Source: Adiantum capillus-veneris (taxonomy: Eukaryota > Streptophyta > Polypodiopsida > Polypodiales > Pteridaceae). Taken from it: a stretch of 62,000 bases of DNA. The position numbers and the translations under genes are program-made. This document shows, piece after piece, positions 1 through 14,849 of the stretch. Each line of letters starts with the position of its first letter. Positions within the stretch are counted from its first letter, which is position 1. The notes under the pieces were generated by a model. It ran no database searches and was not told the origin of the DNA. It worked only from the letters and a program-made list of their open reading frames with translations. Location of the stretch: contig CM043955.1 in the NCBI GenBank assembly GCA_014529385.2, positions 152,446,140 through 152,508,139 on the forward strand, read 5' to 3'.

Positions 1-2007
<2,007 letters not shown>

Positions 2008-2492
2008 ACCCACACACACACACATTGGCTGACAACTGGTTGTCAGGCATACAATTTTGACTATTGCGGGTCATTGAAAAAGAATGGAATCGCATAGAAT
2101 CTGGACTACTTCATTCAATTGTCAAAGGCTCTTTAATGTGTCTGTGGTAAGAAGGACCACCCGATAGGGACTCAACAACTGAATTTCGGCGTTGATCCAA
2201 CACGCCATGCAAATCAACCAAAAAACAACGTGTGGAGGTCCTCTCCTTCCTCTAATTTTTCAAACTTCATTATAATGAGTATAGATAATGGACTATTGAA
2301 TAATAGAAAAAATCTATTGCATATCCCAATGCTCAAGAAAAACATAGGTTTAGTATAATCCCACCTAGAAATTTTCTCAACTATATCTAATGCACCTTGG
2401 AGGCCCTTGCTACGTGACATAAGGAAAGGGCTTGGGGAGGGGGGGAACCAAGGCAAATAAAGAAAGAGAGTGGATTGGGTGCCAGGAAAAGG

Positions 2493-2518
2493 CTCTCTCT
2501 CTCTCTCTCTCTCTCTCT
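2493..2518. repeat. (CT)13 microsatellite
   Basis: A pure CT run inside copy A of the duplicated module. Its flank GGATTGGGTGCCA on the left and GGGCCACACAC on the right is shared with the longer array at 5949-5996. The array is therefore an inherited part of the module that has since changed length. Confidence 0.95.
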
Positions 2519-3655
2519 AGGAAGGGCCACACACCCGTAAGATTTAATTTGAATGTTGGAACACCCACAACGATTGGACAAAAAAAACTTAGGTTTAGTG
2601 TAATCCCATCTAAAACATTTGAGATTTATCTCTAATTGTGAATGGATTTTATCAAGCAAGCTAAGATGAAGCGGCTTGCCGAGAAGAAGAACTTGATAGA
2701 AATATAGTGTACTTGCAAAAATGTTCGGGTATGTTTTGGTTCAGAGTGTGAAAATGTTGTATTGGTTGGATATCTCTCTGCAAAGGATATGCCAAGGTCT
2801 GCATATTCTTTTTGAGTTAATTTAAATCAAGCTCTTAAGAGCATTTTTTTAAAAAAAAACAAAGGTTAGAGAACATAAATTAAGGTTTAGAGGATCTACA
2901 AAGTGCAAAAAAGTTTAGTGCAAAAACCTTCAAATATAGTAAATTTGCCTCTAAAATGTTTTTTTTTTTTTAGAAAGGTGATAAATTTATAAAGAAACAA
3001 AGCATAAATTGTTACATAGCCCAACAGGAAGGGTGGGTTTTGAAAAAGGTATGGTATAGCCAAATGCTTGAAAAATTATCAATTAGTGTAATCTCACCTA
3101 CAAAATTTGAAGTTTATCTCTAGATTATAGATTTGAAGGTAAGGAAACCAACAAAGTATAGAGAAATTGAGTGTAAAAGCCTTCAAATATAATCAAGTTG
3201 CCCCAAAAATTTCTCGTATACAAGTTTTCTAAGTTTTTAGGAGAAAGCACTATGCCTCAACTCAATTAAGTCCCCTTACAAAATTTTGAGATTTTCCTTT
3301 AAACGTTGTAGAAAACCTAGTTTAATGCAATCCCACTTACAAATTTTGAAATTCACCTTTGAATTCCAAGTCAACCCAAAGGCGAGAGCATCGATAAAGC
3401 TCAAAGAAATCTAGTGTTAAAAAACTCCCGTTATCCACCTTTGTCATTTGTTGAGGTCTGCTCCTACCTTAGACTTGCACATCTTCTGCCTCATATTTTT
3501 TGGATTGAACTTTCCAAATTGCATCAACTCTCAATTTTGTCAATTCTTAATTTCATAAATGTCGATGTCGATTTTTTATTTTTGATTCTCAATTGTGGAT
3601 TTTTCTTATTGCCGCTTTGTCAATTGTTGATTGTAAAGCCAATGCTTATTCTCCC

Positions 3656-3749
3656 TCTCCTCTCTCTCTCTAGTGCCAGTGTGAGAGCCCTCTCACCCTC
3701 TCTCTCTCTTTCTTTCTCTCTCTCTCTCTCTAACCAAGGAGAGCTTAGT

Positions 3750-3790
<41 letters not shown>

Positions 3791-3841
3791 GACACATACA
3801 CACACACACACACACTTACACAGGCTGTAGTGAATGGTGTG

Positions 3842-3874
<33 letters not shown>

Positions 3875-4121
3875 ACACATACACACACACACACACACAA
3901 TGCGTGCAGGACATCTATAACAAATTGTTGGATTCATATCAATGAATTGTCAGGCTCAATGTACTTCATTAATTCAATGCAGATGTGGAAAGCCTTCATG
4001 TAATGAGCCAACACCTTGGGGAATCGCACATCAACTTTGTCTCTTATATTCACACACATCGAGAGAATGTCTCTCTCTCTCTCTCTCTCACTCACACACA
4101 CACACACACACACACATACAC
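3656..4121. repeat. cluster of (CT)n and (CA)n arrays
   Basis: CT-rich runs lie at about 3656-3733, 3752-3787, 3842-3874 and 4070-4089. The last three are followed immediately or within a few bases by CA-rich runs (about 3791-3814, 3874-3899 and 4092-4116). The order is always CT then CA on the + strand. The intervening unique sequence matches 7022-7500 in copy B of the module. Confidence 0.93.
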
Positions 4122-4614
4122 ATGAATACATGTATCTAGGTTTTGAACTTTGAGCATCGAGGTCAAAGATCATTTATGACATAGAAGATCCATGCGAACC
4201 TCCGAAGGGAGGTTCATTGAGCAACACATGGAGAAAAGCTCTTTATGGCCTTCAAAATGTAAAGAAAAGCCACTCTTCAAATGATTTTGAAAAATACAAG
4301 TAGTTAGTGATCAGCCTTGAAAAAATTGAGGGCGGGAGTGAAACCCAAAGACTATAGGCTTAAATTTAGATAGAGTACTAAGGTCTTTTTGACTTTCCAA
4401 TGCCAAGACTCATAAGTCTTTTCATTTTCTACCATCCTAATACTCACCCATCACTTTTGCATTTTCAATTAAATGTTTTTTAAAGGTTGTCTTTGAAATG
4501 AAGCAAAATGTGACACATAGAGGGTGTCTCCTTCCTTGAAAATTTTAACATGCTTCATATATAGTACTAGTATGTGACCCGTGCATTGCTGCGGCCAAGA
4601 AAAGCATGGCAATT

Positions 4615-4617
<3 letters not shown>

Positions 4618-4664
<47 letters not shown>

Positions 4665-4782
4665 CACACACACACACACACACAAAATAGAAACGTAGTC
4701 CTTGGAATCACTATAGAACGATAACAATGCATATGTACACCTTCTCTCTATCTTTCTATCTCTCTAGAACAGCATGGCAATT

Positions 4783-4844
<62 letters not shown>

Positions 4845-4854
4845 TACACACACA
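4618..4854. repeat. two tandem (CT)n(CA)n arrays
   Basis: (CT)n at 4618-4661 with (CA)n at about 4664-4685, then (CT)n at 4786-4821 with (CA)n at 4821-4854. Each is preceded by the same leader, AGCATGGCAATTGGAT. The array plus its leader has therefore been duplicated with a period of about 168 bp. Confidence 0.93.
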
Positions 4855-4956
4855 ATGGAATAGTAGTCCTAGGAATCACAAGTAGGTCTTTGATATCTCT
4901 TTTATCACCTTCGTTCCTCCATTCCACAATTCTTTTAAGTTGAAGACTTGCTCAAT

Positions 4957-4959
<3 letters not shown>

Positions 4960-5006
<47 letters not shown>

Positions 5007-5264
5007 ACATGGAGTGCTTTCGGCCGATCGGTTGTGATCAACTCATCCTTCACACGACTTCTAACAAATTTGAGTTGTCCATATCTCCCCACTCATCAAT
5101 CAATGACAATGTACCACATTTCTACCAACTTGCTACTATTGCGCCATGCTATCAAAACCATGGCTTGCCAATATGCGGGTTTCTCATGACTCTCAGTTGG
5201 TTGGAGGTAGACAGGTTTTGATGCTTCGTAGTCATTTTAGTGGGCTACCAAGTTGCCAAGGAAA

Positions 5265-5335
<71 letters not shown>

Positions 5336-5453
5336 TAACAGTGATACGCATGCACACACAGAGCGTGTATACACATGCAAACTATCAGGTGCACAATTTT
5401 GGCTACTACAATCTGTATGTTGTTGAAAAAGGTTGGATTTTCATGTTCTACAT

Positions 5454-5513
<60 letters not shown>
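4960..5513. repeat. three (CT)n arrays, two followed by (CA)n
   Basis: (CT)n at 4960-5003; (CT)n 5267-5305 joined to (CA)n 5305-5333; (CT)n 5456-5485 joined to (CA)n 5485-5513. Polarity is again CT before CA on the + strand. This is the spacer between the two copies of the 2.5 kb module. Confidence 0.95.
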
Positions 5514-5516
<3 letters not shown>

Positions 5517-5948
5517 TTGACAACAACTTGTCAGACTCACAAATTTGACTATTGTAAGTCGTTGGGAAAGGATGGAGTTGCAATCCGAACTACTTTATGC
5601 AATTTTTGAAGGCTGGGACTCAACATCTTAATATCGGCATTGATCCAACGAGCTATGCAAATCAACCAAAAATGCGACGTGTGGAGGCCCTCTTCTTCCT
5701 CTAATTTTTCGAGGTCCATTATAAAGAGTATAGATAATGGACTATTGAGTAATAGTAGAAAACTATTATGTACGCAAGTGCTCGAGAAAAACCTAGGTTT
5801 AGTGCAATCCCACCTACAAATTTCTCAACTATATCTTATGCACCTTGGAGGCCCCTTCCATGTCACATAAGGAACGGGCTTTGGGGGGGGGAGGTGGAGG
5901 CCAAGGCAAAGAAAGAGAGAGAATGGATTGGGTGCCAAGGAAGGGGGC

Positions 5949-5949
5949 A

Positions 5950-5996
<47 letters not shown>
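5949..5996. repeat. (CT)n microsatellite
   Basis: A nearly pure TC run (one CTCG interruption near its start), equivalent in position to the (CT)13 run at 2493-2518 in copy A but almost twice as long. Confidence 0.95.
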
Positions 5997-5998
<2 letters not shown>

Positions 5999-7021
5999 CG
6001 GGCCACACACTTGTATAATTTAATTTGAAGATTAGGACACCCACAACATTGCAAAAAAAACATAGGTTTAGTGTAATTCCACCTACAAATTTAAATATTT
6101 ACCTCTAATTTTTTAATTTTTTTATTTTCAACAGCACTCACTCAACGATACTGAATTAGAAACATAAAAAATACAACATCGCCATGCTCCAACTGAGCCA
6201 TGGATGCAAAAAGAATGACACTTAACATCACAACCTTGACTTTTAAATTGAAAGACCACCTCCAAAGTTCAAAGAAACTACAAAGTTCCTGAAAATCTAA
6301 GTCAAAGTTTAGAGAATCTACAAAGTGCAAAGAAGTTTATTGCAAAAACCTTCAAATTTTATAGTAAATTTGCCTCTAATTTTTTTGGAAAAAATCATAG
6401 TATAGATAAATACTCTAAAAAACCTAGATCTAGTATAATCTCACCTACAAATTTAGAAATTTATCTCTATACTTACAAAGTATTAAAAAATTGAGTGTAA
6501 AAGCCTTCAAATATAATAAAGTTACCATCAAATTTCTCATACCTAAGTTTTTCATGTTTTTGGGAAAAAACATTGCGCCTCAACTCGATTCAATGTAACC
6601 CCTCTTACAAACTTTTATGATTTGCCTCAAAAAATTTAATTTGACTTTAAGCGGTTGAAAAAATCTAAGCTATGTGTAATCCCATCTACAAATTTTGAGA
6701 TTTACTTATAAATTTTAAGTCAACCTAAAGGAAACCACAAAGCTCACAAAAATGTAGCGTAAAAACCTTCAAAAATATCGAAGAGTTGTTGGAGTTGCCT
6801 CCCATTGTCCGCCTTTGCCATCTGTTGAGGTCCGCTCTTGCCTTGGATATGCACGCTTTCTGCCTTGGATTCATTGGATCAAACTTTTTTTATTACGTCG
6901 ATTCTCGATTCTGTAGATGTCAATTGTCAATTCTCGATTCTCGATTGCAAATTGCATCGATTGTTGATGTAAGACCAATGTTTATTCTCCCTTCCCTCTG
7001 ACTCTAGTTCCGGTGTGAGAG

Positions 7022-7069
<48 letters not shown>

Positions 7070-7152
7070 CACACACACACACATAGAGTATGATTTGCAT
7101 GGACCATTCTCTATTTCTCAGCACACTCATCCACACATAAAAGTATAGAATG

Positions 7153-7236
<84 letters not shown>

Positions 7237-7422
7237 GCACGCACATGCACACACACAATGTATCTAAGACATCCACAACAAATTATTAGACTCCCACGAA
7301 TGAATGTCGAGCTCATTGCACTTCATTAATGCAATGCAAATGTGGAAGACCTCCGCAACGCTCCAATACCACAAGAAATGGCACGCCAACTCTATCTCTC
7401 ATACACACACCTGCAATCAACG

Positions 7423-7499
<77 letters not shown>
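7022..7499. repeat. three (CT)n(CA)n arrays
   Basis: (CT)n 7022-7066 then CA 7068-7083; (CT)n 7154-7193 then (CA)n 7193-7232, running on into CGCACGCACGCAC; (CT)n 7424-7464 then (CA)n 7464-7499. These match the array cluster of copy A at 3656-4121 but are expanded. The alternating pyrimidine-purine part near 7193-7260 would be prone to Z-DNA. Confidence 0.95.
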
Positions 7500-7501
<2 letters not shown>

Positions 7502-7999
7502 CACGGATGTGCCGAGATCGAAGATCATTTACCACATGGAAGGTTCATTATGAAAACGTGTTGAGAGAGGTTAATTGGGCGACACATAGAGGGGATTTCT
7601 TCATGGCCTTAAAAATGCAAAGTAGAGCTACTCTTCAAATGTCTTTCAGAAAAGAAGTAGTCAGTGGTCACCGTTGACATTTGAGGACCAAAGTGAAACT
7701 CCATGGCCTTCCCAAGAACTGTAAATAATATAAATGTAGAAAGAGTACTACTTTTTTGACTTTACATTACCAAAGACTAAGTTCTAATCATTTGACTTTA
7801 CATTGTCAGCAAGCAATCAATCAATCAATCAGAAAGTCTTTTCATTTTTTACCATCTAAGTACTTAACTCTTCACTTTTGCATTTCAAATGAAATGTTTC
7901 CAAAGGTTTTCTTTGAAATGAACCAGAGTGTGACATGTGGAGGCTTTCTCCTTCCTTCAAAATTTTAAGCTGCATTATAAAGAGTATAGAAGATAAGAA

Positions 8000-8206
8000 A
8001 ATAGTAAAATCTTTAGGTTGAGTTTAACTAGAATTATATAAGGTGAAGCAATATTCAAAAATGTCTCTTTTATTAAGCGATCGAGTGTCTTCCTCGCAAA
8101 GAAGCAAACCAGATATATTAGTAAATTTTTTAAAATTTGTAGAATTTTTTAGCTAAGTTTTGACATCATTGCACCGATTTTTCTTCTCTTTATCATGGTT
8201 TTCTCA

Positions 8207-8262
<56 letters not shown>

Positions 8263-9377
8263 CTAATAAATATATATATATGTGTATGTGTATGTATGCA
8301 GTATAGAACTTACTAGAATTATATTGAAATAAAAATATATATCTAGTACTTTAAAACCAAAATAACATTTAAGGTAAATCTCAATCATCACTTAAAACAT
8401 TGAAAGTATCCTAACCCAATACATCTCTAAGCCTTCTTTTAGAAAGCAAAAAAAGATACTTTGTTGCCATGTATCACTAATCAACAAGCTTTTTAACCAA
8501 TGGTCCATAATTGCACCAAAATGTAACCCTTTTACAATGGCCTTATGGAGTCCCAAAAAAACAATGTGAAAGTTCATTATGATCTACATATGGCTATGTG
8601 AGAGAAAACAAATAAAATTTAAATAACATTTAAGGTAAGTCTCAATCAAGCCATTTTTTTAATGTTCTTCTAGTCGGTACTCGCTACTCGCAAATGGCTT
8701 ATATATTATGAAAGGGCCCCAATAATAAGGTAATTGGTGCACATTGCATATTAGTATTTTGAAACAAAATAAAACAAAAAGGAAGTAAAATAAAAAGACA
8801 CATTAAAAATCAAAACAAAAGAATATTTTAATGCTTTCAAATAAGCATAGAAAATAATTAAACAATTTAGTGAGGTGATTGTTTTTTTGAAATCTTCAAA
8901 TGAGAGAATCGTTTATCAATACCTCAGTGTTTCAGAAAGATGTGTCTGAACTTAGGCTTAAGTCGATCGAAAATAAGATTAGCAGGTTGCAAAGGATGGC
9001 AAAGGAGAAAAAACCCGATAAAATATACTAGAAAATAGTTCGAATATTTTGCAAATTTAAAGATTTCTACTAGTATTTTCATTTTGTATTTGTATAAGGA
9101 GAAAACTTGCCGCTTTGACAAAAAGAACTTTCTCGAATACTGCATCATAAGATTAAACTCCTATTAATATTTTGTTTAATGTTTTGATCTCTAAAGTCAT
9201 TTTCAAGCATGCAGAGAAAGTAAATGCTGCCTAGCATTCTAAAACAATAGAATGCAACAAAAGTAAAGACAGGATATGAAATGAAAGGTAAGTCTTCATC
9301 ATGCATTGAAAACTATGAAAGTAATCCCCCTAACCCAACCCAACACTAAGGGTTTCTTTTAGAAAGCCAAAAGGGGA
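8000..9377. other. AT-rich non-coding region with (AT)n
   Basis: No gene recognised. Two stretches of about 70 bp, near 8370-8455 and 9285-9370 (both with AAGGTAA..TC, ACCCAA and TTTTAGAAAG), are diverged copies of each other. The segment near 9000-9110 (AGATTTCTACTAGTATTTTC and neighbours) also resembles 41,290-41,620, so it is a dispersed repeat. Confidence 0.55.
8214..8260. repeat. (AT)n microsatellite
   Basis: About 23 AT units, followed by AACTAATAAATATATATATATG. It can fold on itself as a simple palindrome. Confidence 0.95.
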
Positions 9378-10648
9378 GGGGGGGGGGGGGGGAGGGGACA
9401 AAGTGAAAGAGAGGGGAGGAATTAAGGAGGGGGGCAACGCCTTGGGAGAGGGGAGGTGTGGGTGTGTGTATGTGTGTATGTATATGTATGTTTGTATGTG
9501 TGTGCGTGTGTGTGTGTTTTTTTTTTTCCCAAAATATCCCAAAAAGTTAAAAAAAATTACCCAAGAGCGTAACAAATAACCGAAAAATGCAAAATTTAGC
9601 CCGAAAAATATGGGAAAGTCCCGGGCTCGTGAAGAATACGTCGACGGATTTGGCTACCCAATTTTGCCTAAATTTTCATCAATTTTTGGTCAATTAATTG
9701 ATTTTTTTGGCATTCAAGAGGCAAAAAATTACCAAAAAATCACCGGAAATTTTTTGAAAATTAAGCAACCCCTTTAGCTCACTTAGACACACATTCTCAC
9801 CAAGAATCACCCGCTAATTCATCATACATACCAAATGGTAGCAAAAGGCGAGATGTTTGGAGCGTTTTTGGCCCGAATCGACCCAAATCAAATCCGAATG
9901 AAGTGCAACTTTCCAAATCACTTTGATACCATATCGGAAACACAAATGTAGCACCAAAATGCATAAACAATCAAAACAACTCAATATGGCATCAAAAGCA
10001 TACTTTCCAAATGACGATTTCAGAGAAAACGCTAAGTGCTTGACTACTTGAATGCACAAACCAAATCAGTGTTTTTGCAAACACAAATACACTTTCCCGG
10101 ATGTTCAATTGCACAACTTGAATGCTCAATGCTTATACCAACAAACTGATGACCAAATCACACAAATCTGGCATTAAAAAAAATGGCATTCAAACGGATT
10201 TCAGAGAGCACACAAAGCACTAAATCCCAAACACCAAACCACCAATGCACACAAGGGATGTAGACCACTTACATGACCATAATCAATGCATCGAATCCAA
10301 GTCCAAATGACTATTACACACCGTGTGTGTACGCGAAGCTCTGGATCCGGTGTTTTCACCTACAAGCAACCAGATCCCAAATGCATGATTTGCAACCAAA
10401 CATCAACGATTTCAACCCAAAATCATGCACACCTTGCCTCTAATTAGGCACAACCATACATGTGTAAGCTCAATTGTTAGTACATTAGTGAGAAATTAGT
10501 GTGTAGAAAGAGGAAAAAACCGCAAAATTAGTCTACATGCTACCAAAATCAAAACCTACCACCATTCCTACAACCATAAACCAAAACCTAATGAAGATTA
10601 GTGAACTCAAACCATCACACGGGTGATCCTCTAGCTTAGGCGCTCGAT
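9378..10648. other. non-coding region following a poly-G tract
   Basis: A G run (9378-9392) is followed by GT-rich sequence to about 9518 and then a T tract. From about 9530 the stretch is unique and AT-rich, with short reverse-strand ORFs that resemble nothing I know. If the primer-binding-site-like sequence at 10,649-10,666 is real, this would be the internal 5' region of a reverse-strand LTR retrotransposon. No gag motif can be read, however. Confidence 0.35.
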
Positions 10649-10666
10649 CCCCGGCCCCGACGCCAA
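10649..10666 (-). other. possible LTR-retrotransposon primer-binding site
   Basis: Read on the - strand this is TTGGCGTCGGGGCCGGGG, which resembles the TTGGCGCCGTTGCCGGGGA-type primer-binding site of many plant Ty3/gypsy elements. It lies directly next to a sequence starting TGTTGG on the + strand, as expected if an LTR in reverse orientation begins at 10,667. The LTR would then run right to roughly 11,460, where hAT coding sequence resumes. No second LTR was identified, so this stays tentative. Confidence 0.35.
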
Positions 10667-11460
10667 TGTTGGCGGTCGTAGCATAGAGCTCAACCCACCG
10701 ACATAATGTCAATCCGGTGGATCGGAACCCGGCTAGTGCATGGAGGCGTGGATGCACCAAATGTGATAGCTTGAGGACTCTAGGAAGAGGGAAAAAGCAT
10801 AGGAATAGAAGAGGGAAAGCTCGGGAAGCTAGATCTACACACACACACTCAACCTACACTCTAAGTCTCTACACATGAGGACATTGATGCTTCCCTTGCT
10901 CTCATCTCAAGCACACACACTCTAATCACACATTAAGCACACACACGGAAGCCTAATTAGATCAATGCATGCAATACACGTACACACACACTTTAATCTA
11001 TCACACATGTGAAGCTAGAATGCTCCAACAAGAGGGAAACTTGAGAGAGAAGAGGAGATTAAGACTTAATCAAGCAACAACAACACACATAAGCATGAAA
11101 GACAAGAGCAAGTAGAGAGACTTAGCTTCCATTAACCCCAAACGTCGGCTACATGTGTATGAGGAAGCTCCAAGCTCCATAGCCACTTCTCTTCTTCTTC
11201 TCCACACTCACCTCACACTCTCTTGAGCTATCTTTGCTCTCCGAGAGTTGGCTCTTCTAAGAATGCCCTTTCACATCTTGTGAATTGAGTTATATGCAAA
11301 GAGCTTCTAAGAATGGACGGCCGGCCAAAAGTGTAAATGCATGTAATAGGCATCTAGGCTCATCTACTCATAGACGTACAAAGTGGAACTCAAGTAGAGC
11401 CCGTAGATACAAAGAATATGTGTATACACATATGTGTACACACCAATGAAGCACAATGCA
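10667..11460 (-). mobile_element. candidate LTR, reverse orientation
   Basis: The stretch starts with TG next to the primer-binding-site-like sequence and carries many short CACACA runs and CT-rich segments. It ends where the reading frame of the neighbouring hAT transposase becomes recognisable, near 11,460-11,480. The hAT protein loses family resemblance exactly here, which suggests that this sequence replaced or interrupted its 3' end. The right boundary and target duplication could not be fixed. Confidence 0.3.
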
Positions 11461-12729
11461 TGTCGTTGGCACTCGCCCGTCAACACTTGGATACTTGCTG
11501 AGCCATCCATCCCATCTTCTGTCTGCTAAGGTTTCCATCAATGCAGGCTTCAACTCTTGCAAAGCAGCAAGAACATAGTATGCCGTAGCAAACCTTGTTG
11601 TGCAAAATATTTGCAAAGCTTTATTTGGTGACTTGGTTCGAAAAAGAGCATACGAAAATTGATGCTCTCTAATGAATTTCACCACATGATTTGCATCCAA
11701 TAAAGTTTGCTTCACACATGCCATCTTACCAATATCTTTTAAACGCAAATTTAAAGTGTGAGCTGCACATGGTACCCAAGAAATCTCCGGATACTTGACT
11801 TGAATAGCTCTTCCTGCTCCTTTGTAGTTGGCCGCATTATCTGTGACAATAGCAATCACATTCTTTGGTCCACCTGCCTTTGCAATTGCACGCTCATACA
11901 CCCCTGCTAGGTAGGTGATAGTCTTCTCTTTCAATGAGCTGTCAATTGCTTCCACGAACATAGCCCCTCTAGGGTTAATAAGCATTACATTGATTAAAGG
12001 TTTTTTCTGACAGTTAGTCCATCCATCCAATGCTATGGTGCATCCATATGCTGGAACAAACTCTAGCACTGTGCGTTTGAGAATGGCTTCAGTACTCTCT
12101 TTGACTTTATCAAGATATTCAGTTCGCGTCTTGTTATAGTCAGGAAGCACAAATCCTTTTTTGGCTGTACTCATCAAAGCATCTTGAAATATTGGATTGC
12201 GCATAGCATTGAACGATATGCCACACGCAACAAATGCTTGTGTCCATTTTAAATGCAACTCAAGCAACCATTGTTTACCTAATGCTTCAGGCATTATCTG
12301 TCCATTGGATGACGCTCTACCGGATTTTCTTGTGCTAGGAACTCCTCCTGATGTAGAAGCATGTCCATGAAGAGGGTTCAATTGAGAACTTTGATCCTTT
12401 ACTTGAGTGGTACACACCTCTTCTGTTGCCTCATTGCATACAGATGGTTCAATATTCGCATGAATATCTTTAGAAACATCACCTTTATGTTTAGCTGCAA
12501 GAATCAACTTCACTTTGCGAGAATACATGGCAAATTTTTCATGAATATCTTTTGGTGGTGCCCCGCACTTTTTAACATTGCCAGGGACTTTAAATAAATG
12601 CTCTTTAATTTTGGTTGCATTACCATTGAACTCGTGGCCACAAGATTTACATTTAAGTCGAGATGTATTTCTCCCAGTTTTCAACTCATGCACATAACTC
12701 CACTCTTGTCCTTTCACCATGATGCACAA
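11368..12729 (-). pseudogene. hAT-family transposase, 3'-truncated
   Basis: The frame encodes 453 residues. Near the N-terminus it has a BED-type zinc finger (CKSCGHEFNG and following, about residues 25-60). A DUF659-like hAT core follows, with LDGWTN (about residue 235), IVTDNAANYKGAG and PCAAHTLNL. These are typical of plant hAT transposases, which excise and reinsert DNA with 8 bp target duplications. The C-terminal hAT dimerisation region is missing. After a segment reading SKYPSVDGR the frame runs into unrelated sequence at about 11,460-11,480 and ends 30-40 codons later. The element is therefore truncated and unlikely to be active. The start at 12,729 gives MCIMVKGQEW, as expected shortly before the BED finger. 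Terminal inverted repeats were not found. Confidence 0.85.
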
Positions 12730-13560
12730 AAGTAGTTTGCTAGTAATGTAGTTTTAGGACAGGAGTGGATGCATGGTTTAGGAAACACATTGTACACTAG
12801 TTATGAACACAACTCCTTATCCTTTATGGACAATGGTAAACATGTGCTTTTTCTTGATGAGAAAAATATACCATTTGCACCTCTTATATGTACAGTCGAG
12901 CTTTCTATTTTACAGAAAGAAGATTTAGTAGATGAAATCTTTTTGTGTTACTGCTTGTCTATTCATTGCACAAAATCTACAAGTCCCACCACATTCGATG
13001 GTGACCCTTATGTGCTTCTGTGGACCCATGTATGGATGGGGCCCTTGGCATCAATTGGCATGCTATATCCATAGCGTGACACTTATGGTTTGTGTCTCAA
13101 TGCAGCATCCCTTTTAGATCGAGGCATTACCCATGCAAAAACCCAAATACTTTGTGTAGATGGTAGATCATATACACATGGAAATATAGCTAGCTTAATC
13201 AATTGTAGTCGGGGAAGGAATGCAAGAACCTCTCTCATTGTGCAATAGAAGCCGCTCTTGCTCCATCTCCACCTTCTCCTTCACCATCTCCTTGTGTGTG
13301 TGTGTGTGTGTGTGTACGTGTGAGAGAGAGTGTGAGAGTGTGTGTGTGATTGAGCGTTGCGGCGGCACGACGGCGGCGAGGCGGTTGAGTGCGGCGTAGC
13401 AGCGTCTCCCTCTTCTTCGCGGTGCAGGAATCCTTCATTCGCAACTACGCAGGAAGGTGAGTGACACACCATTCTTCCTTGTGAGCTTGTCTGTTGTATG
13501 ACTGTGTGCTAGGAGCCTTTGTGGCTCGCACACGGCGCGTAGCAAGTCCCTAGCCGTGAC
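12730..13560. other. non-coding region between hAT and LINE fragments
   Basis: No gene recognised. It has a short (GT)n run near 13,292-13,314, followed by GA- and GT-rich sequence, and a GC-rich patch near 13,355-13,400. Part of it is probably 5' flank of the hAT element. Confidence 0.5.
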
Positions 13561-13564
13561 AGAT

Positions 13565-14467
<903 letters not shown>

Positions 14468-14613
14468 TTCGCGAAAAATGTGTCTCAGCTTAATATCGTG
14501 CCGTTTTCAATTTCCAAAATGTTGGTTCATGGCAAGGTGGAAAAGGAGAAATTCCACCCCATAATAGAGAAAAATAGTGTAAAATAGTATGCTTCTTATA
14601 TAGTATAGGTGGA

Positions 14614-14830
14614 CACTATAAGAGAGAAACTGCTCCTATTATTGCAGAATAACAAATGAAAAAGGAGAGAGAAAAAACTACATTGGGCGGTAATAGAAGC
14701 CGCAATGGTTTGTCAAAAATATGCACAGTAAAGTCGCGGGTATATAGCTGCACTTATTATCGCATTTATTGCCGGGTCTATTATCATGGATATTGCTGCT
14801 ATACGCCTATTAAAAAATAAAGGTGTTCAT
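14614..14830 (+). mobile_element. CACTA-element terminus with subterminal repeats
   Basis: The sequence CACTATAAGAG at 14,614 matches the start CACTACAAGAG at 54,256 and the CACTA consensus for En/Spm transposons. The next about 200 bp holds repeated short motifs in both orientations (CTATTATTGCAG, GTAATAGAAGCCGCAAT, TTATTATCGCATTTATTGCC, CTATTATC). Such arrays are the usual subterminal transposase-binding sites. The opposite terminus was not found; it may have been lost before the LINE sequence at 16.65 kb. Not directly shown: which transposase mobilised it. Confidence 0.6.
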
Positions 14831-14849
14831 TTGGGCCACACAAAAAATA

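Larger units (their letters stand above)
5500..7990. repeat. copy B of the ~2.5 kb direct non-coding duplication
   Basis: Partner of the segment at about 2.0-4.56 kb, with the same order of markers and the same arrangement of microsatellites. Offsets vary between about 3,360 and 3,460 bp, so there are many small indels, mostly in dinucleotide arrays. No convincing coding sequence is present. The short ORFs here differ between copies and are not conserved in frame. Confidence 0.8.

Noticed and set aside
3620-3937. Reverse-strand and forward-strand ORFs made of Arg-Glu, Ser-Leu, His-Thr or Cys-Val repeats here and at every other microsatellite
   Set aside because: Pure dinucleotide arrays are open in several frames by nature. 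The frames have no conserved flanking protein sequence and appear on both strands.
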